A DNA stretch of 64,000 nt from Zhongshania marina. GTDB taxonomy: Bacteria > Pseudomonadota > Gammaproteobacteria > Pseudomonadales > Spongiibacteraceae. The DNA is taken from contig NZ_PQGG01000012.1 in the NCBI RefSeq assembly GCF_002915595.1, positions 62,001-126,000 on the forward strand. The letters run 5' to 3'. The notes below the pieces were generated by a model, which did not search any database, was not told the origin of the DNA, and saw nothing but the letters and a program-made list of their open reading frames with translations. The position numbers and the translations under genes are program-made. Below are positions 33,684 to 43,743 of the stretch, in pieces (the first letter of the stretch is position 1; each line of letters starts with the position of its first letter).

Positions 33684-34553
33684 TTAATCGAGCTTAAATA
33701 CCTTGCGGGCATTTTCCCTCAAGAATTTTGGCCATACCTCATCTTTAAACGGCACATTCGGCATATCTTTAAAGATCCGATCCAAAGATAAACCCATAGG
33801 GAAGTAACCGGCATACATCACCTTGTCGGCGCCACGGCTGTTGGCGAATTTAACAATTTCTTCTGGGTAATGTTTTGGGGCAAAGGCGCTGGTCATGTAA
33901 TACAGATTTGGGTATTTCAGCATTAGCTTCCACGCCAATTTCTCCCAGGGTTCGGCGCCGTGACGCATCACCACTTTTAATTCTGGGAAGAACCAGCAAA
34001 CCTCATCTAGCAACTCGACCTTTTGCGGGGCCATTGGCAAGCGCGGGCCAGGTACGCCAACGCAGGGGCAGAAGGGAATATCTAATTCAACGCACTTAGC
34101 GTAAATGGGGTACCACTTTTTATCGTCATAAGGTACTTGTGGACACAGACCCGAGGCAAAACCGGTAATTGCCTTTATGCCGAACTCTTGGTGCAAACGC
34201 ACCATTTTACGAACTTCGTCCATGCCATTATTTGGATTGACTTCTAGACTCGCAAAAAAACGATCTGGGTGGCGTCGCAAGGCCTCTTTGGCTATTTCGT
34301 TATGATCGTCAACGCCTAGCATCGCACGCTCAATATTGTGCTTATCCATCTGCTCGACGGTATAGGCGATATAATCTTCTTTTTTGCCGCTGTCGGGTAT
34401 GTCTTTAAACATATACTGAGCCGGCATTTTGAACATATTGCGGCTTTCTTCGTCCATCAGCAGCGGCTTCATAAACTCATACCACTGGCTATTGTCTTCA
34501 CCTGGCACGCTGAGCATCAGATCGATGACCTTGATATCCGTTGGCATTGCCAT
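33684..34553 (-). CDS. amidohydrolase-2-like protein with altered metal site
   Basis: A 289-residue TIM-barrel protein of the amidohydrolase-2 (ACMSD-like) family. The fold is recognisable from GIKAITGFASGLCPQ (about residue 125), HPDRFFASLEVNP (about 95) and ELKVVMRHGAEPW (about 191) with the family His198 retained. The canonical ligands are otherwise changed: the usual D-x-H-x-H start is D11-L-M-L-S15, the mid-barrel His position near 164 is Cys or Val, and the usual G-x-D-x-P reads AGYFP with Tyr250. Either it uses another mechanism or it is not a metal hydrolase. GGAG precedes the ATG. It sits in a minus-strand catabolic-looking cluster. Confidence 0.75.
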   Translation of the reverse strand: MAMPTDIKVIDLMLSVPGEDNSQWYEFMKPLLMDEESRNMFKMPAQYMFKDIPDSGKKEDYIAYTVEQMDKHNIERAMLGVDDHNEIAKEALRRHPDRFFASLEVNPNNGMDEVRKMVRLHQEFGIKAITGFASGLCPQVPYDDKKWYPIYAKCVELDIPFCPCVGVPGPRLPMAPQKVELLDEVCWFFPELKVVMRHGAEPWEKLAWKLMLKYPNLYYMTSAFAPKHYPEEIVKFANSRGADKVMYAGYFPMGLSLDRIFKDMPNVPFKDEVWPKFLRENARKVFKLD

Positions 34554-34698
34554 ACGTCGGCTCCTGAAAATTATTATTAAATAGCGATGCTATATGGCAT
34601 CAACGAGCCCTTATTCTTGACGATATAAACCCCGCTCACAATAACAATAGACGTCACCGGCATAAGCAAAATCGGTCAACAGCCTCTAGGTAAAGCGC

Positions 34699-35142
34699 TT
34701 ATTTTAAGGCTGCGCGCAGACGCTCCGCCATTTCCGCTAAGGCGGTTTGACTTGCGGGTTTACGACCGTGAATTTGCATTGGCTTGCCGTGAAAGCACGG
34801 AATTAGGTGGGTGTGGTAATGAAAAACGGTCTGTCCCGCTGCCCGACCATTTAACTGGTGGACGCCCAAACCATCAGCCCCTGTTACGCGTTTTACAATG
34901 GGGGCGAAACGCCGAGTTTGGATTGCCAAGGCGCTAACTTCGCTGTTGTTAAGGGTGAAAATATTATCGTGGTGTTTGATGGGAATAACGAGGGTGTGCC
35001 CTACGGAAACAGGGGCAATGTCTAAAAAGCACATCACTTCATCGTCGCGATACAAAATATGCCCTGGGGCCTTACCGGAAATAATTTTGCAGAAAATACA
35101 ATTCTCTGTTGCCGTTTCATCACCAAATAAACCGCCCTGCAC
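34699..35142 (-). CDS. HIT-family hydrolase
   Basis: A histidine-triad nucleotide-binding protein of about 147 residues, expected to hydrolyse nucleotide phosphoramidates or similar. The motif is HYHTHLIP (His-x-His-x-His) near the C-terminus, with CIFCKIISGKAPGHILYRDDEVMCFLD near the N-terminus, where two cysteines could bind zinc. The start GTG at 35142 is chosen because GGAGG lies just before it; it follows the upstream hydrolase stop by 2 bp, so the genes are coupled. A longer frame opens at 35196. Confidence 0.9.
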   Translation of the reverse strand: MQGGLFGDETATENCIFCKIISGKAPGHILYRDDEVMCFLDIAPVSVGHTLVIPIKHHDNIFTLNNSEVSALAIQTRRFAPIVKRVTGADGLGVHQLNGRAAGQTVFHYHTHLIPCFHGKPMQIHGRKPASQTALAEMAERLRAALK

Positions 35143-35144
35143 GA

Positions 35145-36245
35145 TTACACCTCCATTGGCCCTGTATCCGGCTCGTGAACACCGTGATATGGGCAATTTT
35201 CTATATCAATTGTCCGGTAGCGGTAAACCCCGCCATCATCTAATACACGCTCCATCCGCCCTTCTGCGCACAAATAATGCAAATGCGCGATTGCCTCGCC
35301 TAGCGCCAAGCCAAGTTGCGAAATTTCAATTTTACGGGCAAATAGCACGCTAAATAAATCTATGGCGATCTGCGGTTCAACACAGGCCTTCTCAATAGCA
35401 GCAAGATGTCCTTCGTGATGTGCTATCAGATAATCTAGCCGTTCGTGAACACCGTAAAACGGTGCATTATGTGCAGGCATTACCAAGGTTGCGGGATCGA
35501 GATCACGTCTAAAGCGGCGTAGCGCATCGAACCAATCCTGCAGTGGGTTGGCCTCAGGCTCAGAGGCCATTACGCTAACGTTAGAGGTAATACGGGGAAT
35601 AATTTGATCACCAGACAACATGAGCTTATCCGCACTACAATACAGCGACACATGTTCTGGTGAGTGCCCTGCCCCCGTCATCACCTGCCAATCGCGCCCG
35701 CCAATTTGCAGAATCTGTCCATCTACCAATCGATGAAACGCCGTCGGCAAGGGCTCTACAACCGAACCAAAACCGCGCATTTTAGCGCTATCACTTTGCA
35801 GATAATCATCGCCCACTCCAGCGCGGCGAAAATGCTGTTCCGCCGTCCAGCTCATTTCACCTTGTGGAATTGTGGTAAAGGTTCGCGCCGATAGAAATTC
35901 AAGCGCGCTCATATATAAGGGCACCCGTAAACTATTGCATAGCCAGCCAGCTTGCCCGCAGTGGTCAGGGTGCATATGGGTGCAAATTACGCCTAGCACC
36001 GGCTTGCCCGACATTTGATTTGCCAGCAATAACTCCCAACGCTCGCGGGTATCGCCAATCTTCATGCCGGTATCAACAATCCACCAGCCCGCATCATCTT
36101 CCAAAACATAAAGATTGATATGATCCAGTGCCATAGGCAGCGACATTTGCAGCCAAAAAATCCCTTTGGCAACTTCTATCCACTCCCCTTTTTGCGGAAT
36201 CTCTGCAAAAGGATATTGAATACCAAATTCAGAATCACTACTCAT
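35145..36245 (-). CDS. metallo-beta-lactamase-fold hydrolase with C-terminal winged helix
   Basis: A 366-residue MBL-fold protein. Zinc ligands: THMHPDHCG (about residue 89), the His in GAGHSPEHV (about 193), the Asp in SGDQIIP (about 211) and the His in PAHNAPF (about 254). The extra C-terminal 90 residues (EISQLGLALGEAIAHLHYLCAEGRMERV) resemble the winged-helix tail of LACTB2-like hydrolases. Thioester or phosphodiester substrates are possible. The HIT gene starts 2 bp beyond its stop, so they are co-translated. Confidence 0.85.
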   Translation of the reverse strand: MSSDSEFGIQYPFAEIPQKGEWIEVAKGIFWLQMSLPMALDHINLYVLEDDAGWWIVDTGMKIGDTRERWELLLANQMSGKPVLGVICTHMHPDHCGQAGWLCNSLRVPLYMSALEFLSARTFTTIPQGEMSWTAEQHFRRAGVGDDYLQSDSAKMRGFGSVVEPLPTAFHRLVDGQILQIGGRDWQVMTGAGHSPEHVSLYCSADKLMLSGDQIIPRITSNVSVMASEPEANPLQDWFDALRRFRRDLDPATLVMPAHNAPFYGVHERLDYLIAHHEGHLAAIEKACVEPQIAIDLFSVLFARKIEISQLGLALGEAIAHLHYLCAEGRMERVLDDGGVYRYRTIDIENCPYHGVHEPDTGPMEV

Positions 36246-36351
36246 AACACATCAACTTTTTAAATTTTACCGCTTATAAAACAAATCATTCGCGCTAAAT
36301 CATTAGAAACAGCTTAAGGTGCAAAGCAGACGCTCCACACCTGAAAAAATA

Positions 36352-38517
36352 CTAAACTAGCTTTAAAGGCAATTGCCGTAAGCGTTGACCGCTAGCAGCA
36401 TACACCGCATTCGCTAAGGCCGGCGCCAGCGGCGGCACACCTGGCTCACCTACACCTGTTGGAGCCTCAGCGCTTTCTAAAATATGCACTTCGATTTCTG
36501 GGGTTTCGTTCATACGAAGCAATTCATAGTTGTGGAAATTACTTTGCTGTACCGCGCCATCCACCACACTTATATTGCCCTTCAGCGCCGCCGTTAAAGC
36601 AAACACAATACCGCCTTCCATTTGGCCACGGACTATATCAGGGTTTACAGCCACACCGCAGTCAACAACGCAAACAACCTTATGTACTTTAATTTTTTTG
36701 TCTTCTATCGATACCGATACAATCTGCGCCACCATTGTGTGGAATGATTCGTGAACGGCTAACCCTTGAAATTGCCCCGCAGCGGGACTACCCCAGCCAG
36801 CTTTGTCTGCCACTTCCTTCAAAACTTTGCGGCGACGCGAATCTACAGGCAAATGATTTAAACGGAATTGCAGCGCATCTTGCCCAGTTTTCACGGCAAG
36901 TTCGTCAATAAAACTTTCCATGAAAAACGCATTTTGCGAATGCCCAACAGAGCGCCAGTAGCCAATTGGAATACTGGTCTCCTGCATAATATAGTCGGTT
37001 CGCATATACGGAAATTGATAATCTGTTTCTATCAAACCCTCTGTAGCAGCGGGGTCAGAACTCGCTGCTAAGCCGGCGAGTTTGCCGTGGAGCCCGTCTG
37101 GAATCCACTGCGGCAGCAGCGTGTTACTCACCTCACCAACAAACTGCCCCATAATGCTGGGCGCGGCTACTTTGGCCTGCAAGCTGGTAACGACATTAGC
37201 CTCTACTGTTGCAGACATTTTTACTGAGGAATTGGGGCGATAGAAATCGCCTCGCATATCGTCCTCACGGCTCCACACCAATTTAATGGGATAACCACTA
37301 AGCTGGGCTACACGGGCGGCCTCTACCAAATAATCTGGCAAAATCCGACGTCCAAAACCGCCACCAAGCATTTGATTGTGTATGCGAATCTGCTCGCGAC
37401 TAAAGCCAGTGGCATCGGCAATTGCCGACAGCGCAATATCGGGGGCCTGATTACCTGTCCAAACTTCGATTGAATCAGACTTCACTACCGCCAAGGCATT
37501 CATTGGCTCCATCGTGGCGTGGGCAAGATATGGAACATCATATAGAGCGTCGAAAAGCACACCACTAGCGGCGCTCGGGTCACCGATTTCTTCGACGTTT
37601 TTACCTGATTCCGTTGCCAGCAAACTATGACGCTCTGCACGCAAAGCATCGCTATTTACACCGGCTAGCGGGCCTTTCTCCCACTCTACTTTAACTGCAG
37701 ATGCAGCCTGTCTAGCCTGCCAGTAAGTGTCTGCAATAACCGCTATCGCACCGTCAACATTGATGACTGAACGCACACCAGATTTGGCGAGTGCGGCAAT
37801 GGCGTCAAAACTTTTGGCCTTGCCCCCAAAGTCTGGCGAGCGTAACAAGACCGCGCTGAGAGCATTGGGATACTGAACATCCAAGCCAAATTGCGAGCTG
37901 CCGGTTACTTTAGCGCGGGCGTCCAAGCGCTGATCGTACTTACCAATATATTGAAAATCCTGCGGCGACGTTAGCGTAACCACGCTCGGCGCAGACATCC
38001 CACGTGCCCTTACAATTACATCGGCAAAACCAAGCTCGCCCTGGGCATGAATAATTTTACCGTCGTGCAAATTGAGGGATGACTCCGCAACATTCAGCTG
38101 CTGCGCCGCTGCGGCGATTAGCATTGCAGCAACAGTGGCGGCGGCCTCTCTTAGCGTTTGATAGCTCAAGCGCAGGGATGAGCTTCCGCCGGTGATCATC
38201 ACGTAAAATTCGGGGTCACGAAAATCGGGGTGAAACTCCGCGTGCTGAACTGTGATCAGCGCAGGATCCATTTTCAGCTCTTCCGCCGCCAAGGTTGTAA
38301 GACCAGTGAAAACACCCTGCCCCATCTCAACCTTATGTAGCTGCAAAATCACTTCACCAGACGCCGTCACCTGTAGGTAGGCATTCGGCTGTAAAGCAGT
38401 GGCATTCATATTTGGATACGGCGGAGCTTTGGAGCAGCCACTAAGATTAAAACCTATCGCCAAACCGCCGCCTAATAGCGCGGTGCTTTTAATAAAATTA
38501 CGACGGGATAAACTCAT
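36352..38517 (-). CDS. molybdopterin-binding subunit of a xanthine dehydrogenase-family hydroxylase
   Basis: A 721-residue large subunit like isoquinoline 1-oxidoreductase or aldehyde dehydrogenase IorB. A twin-arginine signal, [19 protein letters not shown], indicates export to the periplasm in folded form with cofactor. Cofactor-binding segments: [18 protein letters not shown] near residue 58, [17 protein letters not shown] near 385, and the C-terminal [18 protein letters not shown] with the catalytic Glu. It overlaps the 2Fe-2S subunit gene by 4 bp (ATGA). No FAD or cytochrome subunit follows. The hydroxylated substrate, probably an aldehyde or N-heterocycle, is unknown. Confidence 0.9.
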   Translation of the reverse strand: MSLSRRNFIKSTALLGGGLAIGFNLSGCSKAPPYPNMNATALQPNAYLQVTASGEVILQLHKVEMGQGVFTGLTTLAAEELKMDPALITVQHAEFHPDFRDPEFYVMITGGSSSLRLSYQTLREAAATVAAMLIAAAAQQLNVAESSLNLHDGKIIHAQGELGFADVIVRARGMSAPSVVTLTSPQDFQYIGKYDQRLDARAKVTGSSQFGLDVQYPNALSAVLLRSPDFGGKAKSFDAIAALAKSGVRSVINVDGAIAVIADTYWQARQAASAVKVEWEKGPLAGVNSDALRAERHSLLATESGKNVEEIGDPSAASGVLFDALYDVPYLAHATMEPMNALAVVKSDSIEVWTGNQAPDIALSAIADATGFSREQIRIHNQMLGGGFGRRILPDYLVEAARVAQLSGYPIKLVWSREDDMRGDFYRPNSSVKMSATVEANVVTSLQAKVAAPSIMGQFVGEVSNTLLPQWIPDGLHGKLAGLAASSDPAATEGLIETDYQFPYMRTDYIMQETSIPIGYWRSVGHSQNAFFMESFIDELAVKTGQDALQFRLNHLPVDSRRRKVLKEVADKAGWGSPAAGQFQGLAVHESFHTMVAQIVSVSIEDKKIKVHKVVCVVDCGVAVNPDIVRGQMEGGIVFALTAALKGNISVVDGAVQQSNFHNYELLRMNETPEIEVHILESAEAPTGVGEPGVPPLAPALANAVYAASGQRLRQLPLKLV

Positions 38518-39023
38518 GACTCGGCCCCCACCTCAGTTGTGGCAGGCTGGTAATACTGCACGCTCAATTCCGCTGCGCGGTGTATTGCTTTGCGAATACG
38601 GGGATATGTACCACAGCGACATATATTGCCAGACATAGCTTTATCGATATCGTCATCGCTGGGGCTACTATTAGCTTTTAGCAGCGCGACCGCCGACATA
38701 ATTTGCCCAGACTGACAGTAACCGCACTGCGGCACACTCATTTCAAGCCACGCCTGCTGTACGGGGTGCAGTGTGTCTTCCGTTGGCGCCAAGCCCTCTA
38801 TGGTGGTGATGTTTTTACCATTTACAAACTCTGCGGGATAACTGCAGCTACGAATCGGCTGACCATCCAAATGCACAGTACACGCGCCACACAAGCCCAT
38901 ACCACACCCGAATTTTGTGCCCGTCATCGCGAGCTGCTCACGCAATACCCACAACAAGGGGGTGCCAGAATCGATGGTCAGGGCCTGCGTCTGACCATTC
39001 AATGTAAAACTTAACTCCGCCAT
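38514..39023 (-). CDS. 2Fe-2S subunit of the molybdenum hydroxylase
   Basis: A 169-residue electron-transfer subunit with two 2Fe-2S clusters. The first, plant-ferredoxin-like, is [15 protein letters not shown] with a later C. The second is [10 protein letters not shown] and [13 protein letters not shown]. The start ATG at 39023 has GGAG upstream; the frame opens earlier at 39053. It is the first gene of the minus-strand cluster and is translationally coupled to the large subunit. It resembles IorA. Confidence 0.93.
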   Translation of the reverse strand: MAELSFTLNGQTQALTIDSGTPLLWVLREQLAMTGTKFGCGMGLCGACTVHLDGQPIRSCSYPAEFVNGKNITTIEGLAPTEDTLHPVQQAWLEMSVPQCGYCQSGQIMSAVALLKANSSPSDDDIDKAMSGNICRCGTYPRIRKAIHRAAELSVQYYQPATTEVGAES

Positions 39024-39176
39024 GTTTACTCCGATAACACTTGCAATGGGCACACTATACCGACACCGAAAAACAATGTCCCGCTGGGCTGCGCCGAGGA
39101 ATAGCGATTATGGGCAAAGATTGGGCTGAATCTGATTAAATCTTGTCCATAAACATCAGAGATAAAATACAGACGT

Positions 39177-39210
39177 AAAAAAGCCCCATTGCTCACAAGA
39201 GCATGGGGCT
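39177..39210 (-). terminator. terminator after the outer membrane protein gene
   Basis: AGCCCCATTGCTC (39182-39194) pairs with GAGCATGGGGCT (39199-39210) with one bulged base and a 4-base loop. On the minus strand it is followed by TTTTTT (39177-39182). It lies 24 bp past the stop codon. Confidence 0.8.
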
Positions 39211-39233
39211 CAAACAGCCTGAGTGGGCTAGCT

Positions 39234-39905
39234 TTAAAAACGAAACACTAAATCTACCGAAAGCGTATTCGCAGAAAGCTCTACCGACTCGTCGTCATCA
39301 AGAAGATAGTGATCGTAGGCCAAGGTGACACTGGCGTTGTTAGCAATCGCCATACGTAGGCCAATTCCGGCATAGGGGTCGGTTCCCTCAACGGTAAAAC
39401 CACCCGCGCGGCTACTGTCTTCCAGTGTTCCGTCCATCTCCCAGCTATAAACACCGAACCTAGCAAACAAACCCACTGGCTCACTTAGCGGCGTATGGGC
39501 ATTCACCCCAAGAAACACGCCGTCGACATCGGCATCCATATCCACCCGCCCTGCGCTAAAGCCATTGTTTAAGACCTGAGAGCCATTCGATATCGCGCTA
39601 CCACTAAGCGAACCTAGCGAGGCATAACCAAACTCCAAACTAAGTTCACGACTAAAATCAAAACCAAAACCAAGCCTGCCACCGCTGGATTCAGTATCTA
39701 ACTTAATATCTGACAAAGAGCCATCACCAAAGCTATAACGATAATCTGAGCGATTAAAATTAAAGCTCGAACTACTTACACCACCAAACAAATACAGCGA
39801 GGGACCGCTGCCATAACTATGACTACCGCGTCGTAAATGATCGGCCTCAGCCAAGGTGGGTAACACCGCAACTGAAGCAAGAGTAAGTATAGGAAGCATC
39901 TTCAT
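39234..39905 (-). CDS. small outer membrane beta-barrel protein
   Basis: From the ATG at 39905 (ribosome site AAGGAG) the protein has 223 residues. A signal peptide ends at TLAEA. The mature part alternates hydrophobic and polar residues, as in OmpA/OmpX-type eight-strand barrels: GPSLYLFGGVSSSSF, GRLGFGFDFSRELSLEFGYASL, and the terminal strand NTLSVDLVFRF ending in Phe, the signal for the Bam complex. Similar proteins are annotated as outer membrane beta-barrel of unknown role. The long N-terminal extension in the reading frame is not translated in this model. Confidence 0.82.
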   Translation of the reverse strand: MKMLPILTLASVAVLPTLAEADHLRRGSHSYGSGPSLYLFGGVSSSSFNFNRSDYRYSFGDGSLSDIKLDTESSGGRLGFGFDFSRELSLEFGYASLGSLSGSAISNGSQVLNNGFSAGRVDMDADVDGVFLGVNAHTPLSEPVGLFARFGVYSWEMDGTLEDSSRAGGFTVEGTDPYAGIGLRMAIANNASVTLAYDHYLLDDDESVELSANTLSVDLVFRF

Positions 39906-40284
39906 GGCGTAACTCCTTTTAAAGTATGGCTGCAGTATGTGCGCGACAAACTGAATCAAGGCTGAACGCAGGAATTTAATTTGCAAGCACCAAGCTCTCA
40001 GCGCCGCACAGAAATAATGCAAACAATGTCGCCCCGCCTGAATTTGGTGCGAGTTACATAATTAAAGACAAGCTCTAACTCAGGCTCCTTCTTTCGCCGC
40101 CAGCTCATCGACGATAATTCGAGGTTTTAGCCAATAGGCAGCACCTCCCTTGCGAAACTGACTTGGCTTACTTGATGCATTAAAAACTATGCAACGAAGC
40201 TGTAGCATCCGCTGTCACATTAGGGTCAAGGAATCAGGTTAGGATTACTAGGATCACCGCATCGCATTAACGAGGTCAGCGTTC

Positions 40285-41826
40285 ATGGATACAAGTAAAG
40301 AAGTTTCCCAAACTCTACAACTCCTCAAAGGCAAGCATATACTCATCACCGGCACGACCGGGTTTGTCGGTAAAGTAATGCTAGAAAAAATAATGCGCAC
40401 GGTGCCAGATATTGGCGGTGTCTACCTGCTAATTAGAGGCACAAAGAAGCACGCAAACGCGGGCAGTCGTTTCGCCAATGAAATCGCCACTTCTTCCGTC
40501 TTTGAATTTTTAAAATTAAATGCCCCCGACTATTTCAATGATTTTTGCCACAAGAAAATCCATTGCATCAGCGGTGAAATTACCGAGCATCAGTTTGGCA
40601 TTCCCCGTATCGAATTTCATGAACTCGCCGGAAAAATAGACGCCATCGTAAACTGTGCTGCCAGCGTGAACTTTCGCGAAGAGCTAGACCGCGCACTAAG
40701 CATCAATACCCATAGTTTAAATAACATCGTCGCGCTATCAGATTTAGCGGGTAACATCCCCGTTATTCAGGTTTCCACCTGCTATGTAAACGGGTTTAAT
40801 CAAGGCCACATTCACGAGACGGTAACAGTGCCAGCACGGGCAGACATCCCCCGCCACAAAGAAGGCTATTTTGAAGTCGGCAATTTAATCGAAGAACTCG
40901 AATTAAAAATTGCTCAGATACGGCAACAATATGAAGGTAAAGCCTTAAAACAACAGCTTATTGATTTAGGCATTCGCGAAGCAAACGCCTGTGGCTGGAA
41001 TGACACTTACACTTTCACCAAATGGCTAGGCGAACAACTTCTACTTAAATCTTTACGCGGATACTCCTTAACATTACTTAGACCATCAATCGTCGAAAGC
41101 ACCCTGCGGGAACCGTCGCCAGGTTGGATTGAAGGTGTAAAAGTTGCCGACGCAATTTTGTTGGCCTACGCCAAAGAAAAGGTGAGCTTCTTCCCGGGAA
41201 AACGCAGTGGTGTCATTGACGTGATTCCCGCAGATCTTGTTTCCAACAGCATACTATTATCGCTAGCTGAGCAGTTTAAATACCCAGGCCGCCACCACAT
41301 CTACCAGTGCTGTAGCGGCTCGGCCAACCCGCTTACCTTGGGTAAATTTATTGACCACCTCATGGCCGAAGCAAAGGAAAATTACCGTAGCTACGACAAA
41401 CTATTTCTGCGACAACCGCGCAAACCGTTTATAGCAGTCGATAAGCGTATATTCGCAGCCGTCACCCTTTGTCTAAGTTTAGTACTTAACGCTGTTAGCC
41501 ATACCTTAGTTAAATTAGGCTTTAAACGCGGACTAAAAGCGCGCCGCAATCTTGATGCGGCAATGACACTTTCGGCGATTTTTTCCTTTTACACCGAACC
41601 CAATTACATCTTTCACAATAATAAATTATTGGATCTCGCCAAGCGTATGGGCAAAAAAGATCAGGAGCTGTTTCCAGTCAACTCCGCCGCAATCGATTGG
41701 GAAATCTATTTACGAAAAATCCATATGGCCGGCTTAAACGGTTATGCCCTAAACGGACACAAGCAGACACCTTATAAACCACGAAGGAAGACAATTGTTG
41801 CCGCAGCCCACAAGCAAGCTGCTTAA
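40285..41826 (+). CDS. alcohol-forming fatty acyl-CoA reductase
   Basis: A 513-residue NADPH enzyme that reduces long-chain acyl-CoA through the aldehyde to the fatty alcohol, the precursor of wax esters. The Rossmann motif is ITGTTGFVGK (residues 21-30), the active site YTFTKWLGE (about 240) gives the Tyr-x-x-x-Lys pair, and FPGKRSGVIDVIPADLV follows. The C-terminal FAR domain contains NLDAAMTLSAIFSFYTEPNYIF. Sequence and length resemble the Marinobacter 513-residue reductase that I recall (Maqu_2507 type). No wax ester synthase is in the window. It stands as a single gene. Confidence 0.92.
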   Translation: MDTSKEVSQTLQLLKGKHILITGTTGFVGKVMLEKIMRTVPDIGGVYLLIRGTKKHANAGSRFANEIATSSVFEFLKLNAPDYFNDFCHKKIHCISGEITEHQFGIPRIEFHELAGKIDAIVNCAASVNFREELDRALSINTHSLNNIVALSDLAGNIPVIQVSTCYVNGFNQGHIHETVTVPARADIPRHKEGYFEVGNLIEELELKIAQIRQQYEGKALKQQLIDLGIREANACGWNDTYTFTKWLGEQLLLKSLRGYSLTLLRPSIVESTLREPSPGWIEGVKVADAILLAYAKEKVSFFPGKRSGVIDVIPADLVSNSILLSLAEQFKYPGRHHIYQCCSGSANPLTLGKFIDHLMAEAKENYRSYDKLFLRQPRKPFIAVDKRIFAAVTLCLSLVLNAVSHTLVKLGFKRGLKARRNLDAAMTLSAIFSFYTEPNYIFHNNKLLDLAKRMGKKDQELFPVNSAAIDWEIYLRKIHMAGLNGYALNGHKQTPYKPRRKTIVAAAHKQAA

Positions 41827-42216
41827 AGGTTTTTTCCAAGAATTGAGTAGAACTAAGAGGTGGGAGCAGACACCATCGATTCTCACAAGTAGGCTGTATC
41901 TGTATTGCCCAATGTAGCCGCAAGCACCACGAATGCGATAAGAGCCGGCCAGCACCTTGCTAATGCCGCCATCTCATAGGCTTATTACCTCATTATTCTG
42001 ACACTCAACAATTTGCTATAACGATGCAATAAATTACTTTACCCCCTTTAATCAGGGAGTGTGATTTAACATTGGCGGATACATTTTAGGTAACTCAATG
42101 AAATAGCGCCCCCTATTTTAGTGGTCGCCAGTCAAACGACTGTCCCAGTATATCTGCCAATCATTCCCTTCTCTTGATCATATCGCGTTTTTGACAAATC
42201 GCTATGAGCAAATACG
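41827..42216. other. 390-bp intergenic region
   Basis: No convincing gene is seen between the acyl-CoA reductase and the MFS gene. A short hairpin (AAGCA-AGC-TGCTT, 41812-41824) followed by a T-run at 41831-41835 covers the reductase stop and may terminate it. Two short minus-strand frames here overlap the reductase and look like chance. Confidence 0.5.
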
Positions 42217-43530
42217 CTATCGCTCATTATTCGCATCAGAACCCTCTTCTTGACGGCTATGCTCATTCTCATCACTAACACCTGACTCCGAATCTGGTGC
42301 AATTTCAGACTCTTCGGTACGGGGATCTAGTTCAAAAATTACCGGCGAGGTGACCGACACCGGCACAAATGGCTCGGTTTCGTCGACGACAGGAAGTACA
42401 TGAGATTTACGTCGAATCGAAATGCCGAGTGTAAAACCGAGCAAACACACCGCCGAAAAGACAAATAGTCCCGATGGGCCAAGTAACAGCATGAACAGTG
42501 ACGCAAGTGGCGCGCCCAGCGCGGAGCTACAGCCAAATAGAAACAAAATACCGCTGCCAACTAATACAAAATCGGCAGCTTCGGCATTGTCAGAGGTGTG
42601 GGCTAGGCAAATGGAGTACATGGTCATAACCGCCCCACCCCACAATACCGCCAGCAATAACAGTAAATTGCCTGTCGCTGGCAGAAAGACCAGAAGCAAG
42701 GAGACTCCCGCTCCTGCAAGACTCGAAAAATACAAGACCAAGCGCCGGTCGTAGCGATCGGACAAGCGCCCCAGCGGTAGTTGAAATAGCGCACCGCCCA
42801 GCACCGCGCCACTCATAAACAATGTGAGCTGCGAAGTATCTAAGCCCAAACCTCTGGCGTAGACCGGCCCCAGCGCCCAAAATGCACCGGTGACTAAACC
42901 GCTGGTAATTGCCCCTTCCATCCCCACATGAGACAAGCGCCAAAGACGACGGAAGTCGAGTTTCACCGCCTGCATGGGCGCGGGAGCTAGGGTTGCTGTG
43001 AGTGATACCGGCACAATAGCCAGCGACAGCAAGATAGCCGCAAGGCCGAATAATACTGGGCCGGAGGGATCGGCAAAATTCAACATCTGCTGACCGACAA
43101 TAATCATGCTTAAGTTAATGACGGTGTAGAGCGACAGTATTGTACCCCGTGTTTCTCTGGTCGCACGGTCGTTTAACCAGCTCTCTATCACCATGTACAA
43201 ACCAGAAATACAAAAGCCGACGATAAATCTCAGCACCAGCCATGCGGCGAAAATAGGTAGTGCGTGAAATACCAAGACTACCGAGGAAAAAACACTTCCT
43301 AGTACCGCAAAAGTTCGAATATGTCCAACGCGACGCACTATATGGGGTGTGACAAGACAGCTTAGTACAAAACCAACAAAATAGGTCGACGCTGTCAAAC
43401 CTGTCTCGGTCGCGGAAAATTGTTCGATCTCCGCCCGCAAAGGCAAGAGGGTCAGCATCAAGCCGTGGCCAACTAGCAAAAGCGCGTCCGACAGCAAGAG
43501 TGCCGCTAGGGGTAATAGCAAACGCCTCAT
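42217..43530 (-). CDS. MFS transporter (YcaD-like)
   Basis: A 437-residue major facilitator superfamily protein with twelve predicted helices. It resembles YcaD-type permeases: LLLPLAALLLSDALLLVGHGLMLTLLPLR at the N-terminus, SGLYMVIESWLNDRATRETRG in the loop between helices 4 and 5, and LPLGRLSDRYDRR between helices 8 and 9. The C-terminal 60 residues are acidic and unstructured (DENEHSRQEEGSD). Substrate unknown. It is divergent from tamA, with about 210 bp between. Confidence 0.87.
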   Translation of the reverse strand: MRRLLLPLAALLLSDALLLVGHGLMLTLLPLRAEIEQFSATETGLTASTYFVGFVLSCLVTPHIVRRVGHIRTFAVLGSVFSSVVLVFHALPIFAAWLVLRFIVGFCISGLYMVIESWLNDRATRETRGTILSLYTVINLSMIIVGQQMLNFADPSGPVLFGLAAILLSLAIVPVSLTATLAPAPMQAVKLDFRRLWRLSHVGMEGAITSGLVTGAFWALGPVYARGLGLDTSQLTLFMSGAVLGGALFQLPLGRLSDRYDRRLVLYFSSLAGAGVSLLLVFLPATGNLLLLLAVLWGGAVMTMYSICLAHTSDNAEAADFVLVGSGILFLFGCSSALGAPLASLFMLLLGPSGLFVFSAVCLLGFTLGISIRRKSHVLPVVDETEPFVPVSVTSPVIFELDPRTEESEIAPDSESGVSDENEHSRQEEGSDANNER

Positions 43531-43743
43531 AAATTTTTATGCCCTGTGAAATCGATGACTCTGTTCATTACGTAAGTTCTCAACACAATGCTGCTAACTA
43601 AATATTCTAACAGCAGTGCAATCATAGACGCGGGACGAAATGCGCTACGGCTAATTATTCTCAGCTTAAAGTGGCTAGCAAAATTATGCCAAGGCATAAT
43701 CTGTCCCTCATCCACTCATCACCGCCATGCACATTCAGGATTT

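Noticed and set aside
41678-41955. Two overlapping minus-strand ORFs after the acyl-CoA reductase
   Set aside because: They overlap the reductase C-terminus, lack ribosome sites and have no recognisable composition of a real protein.
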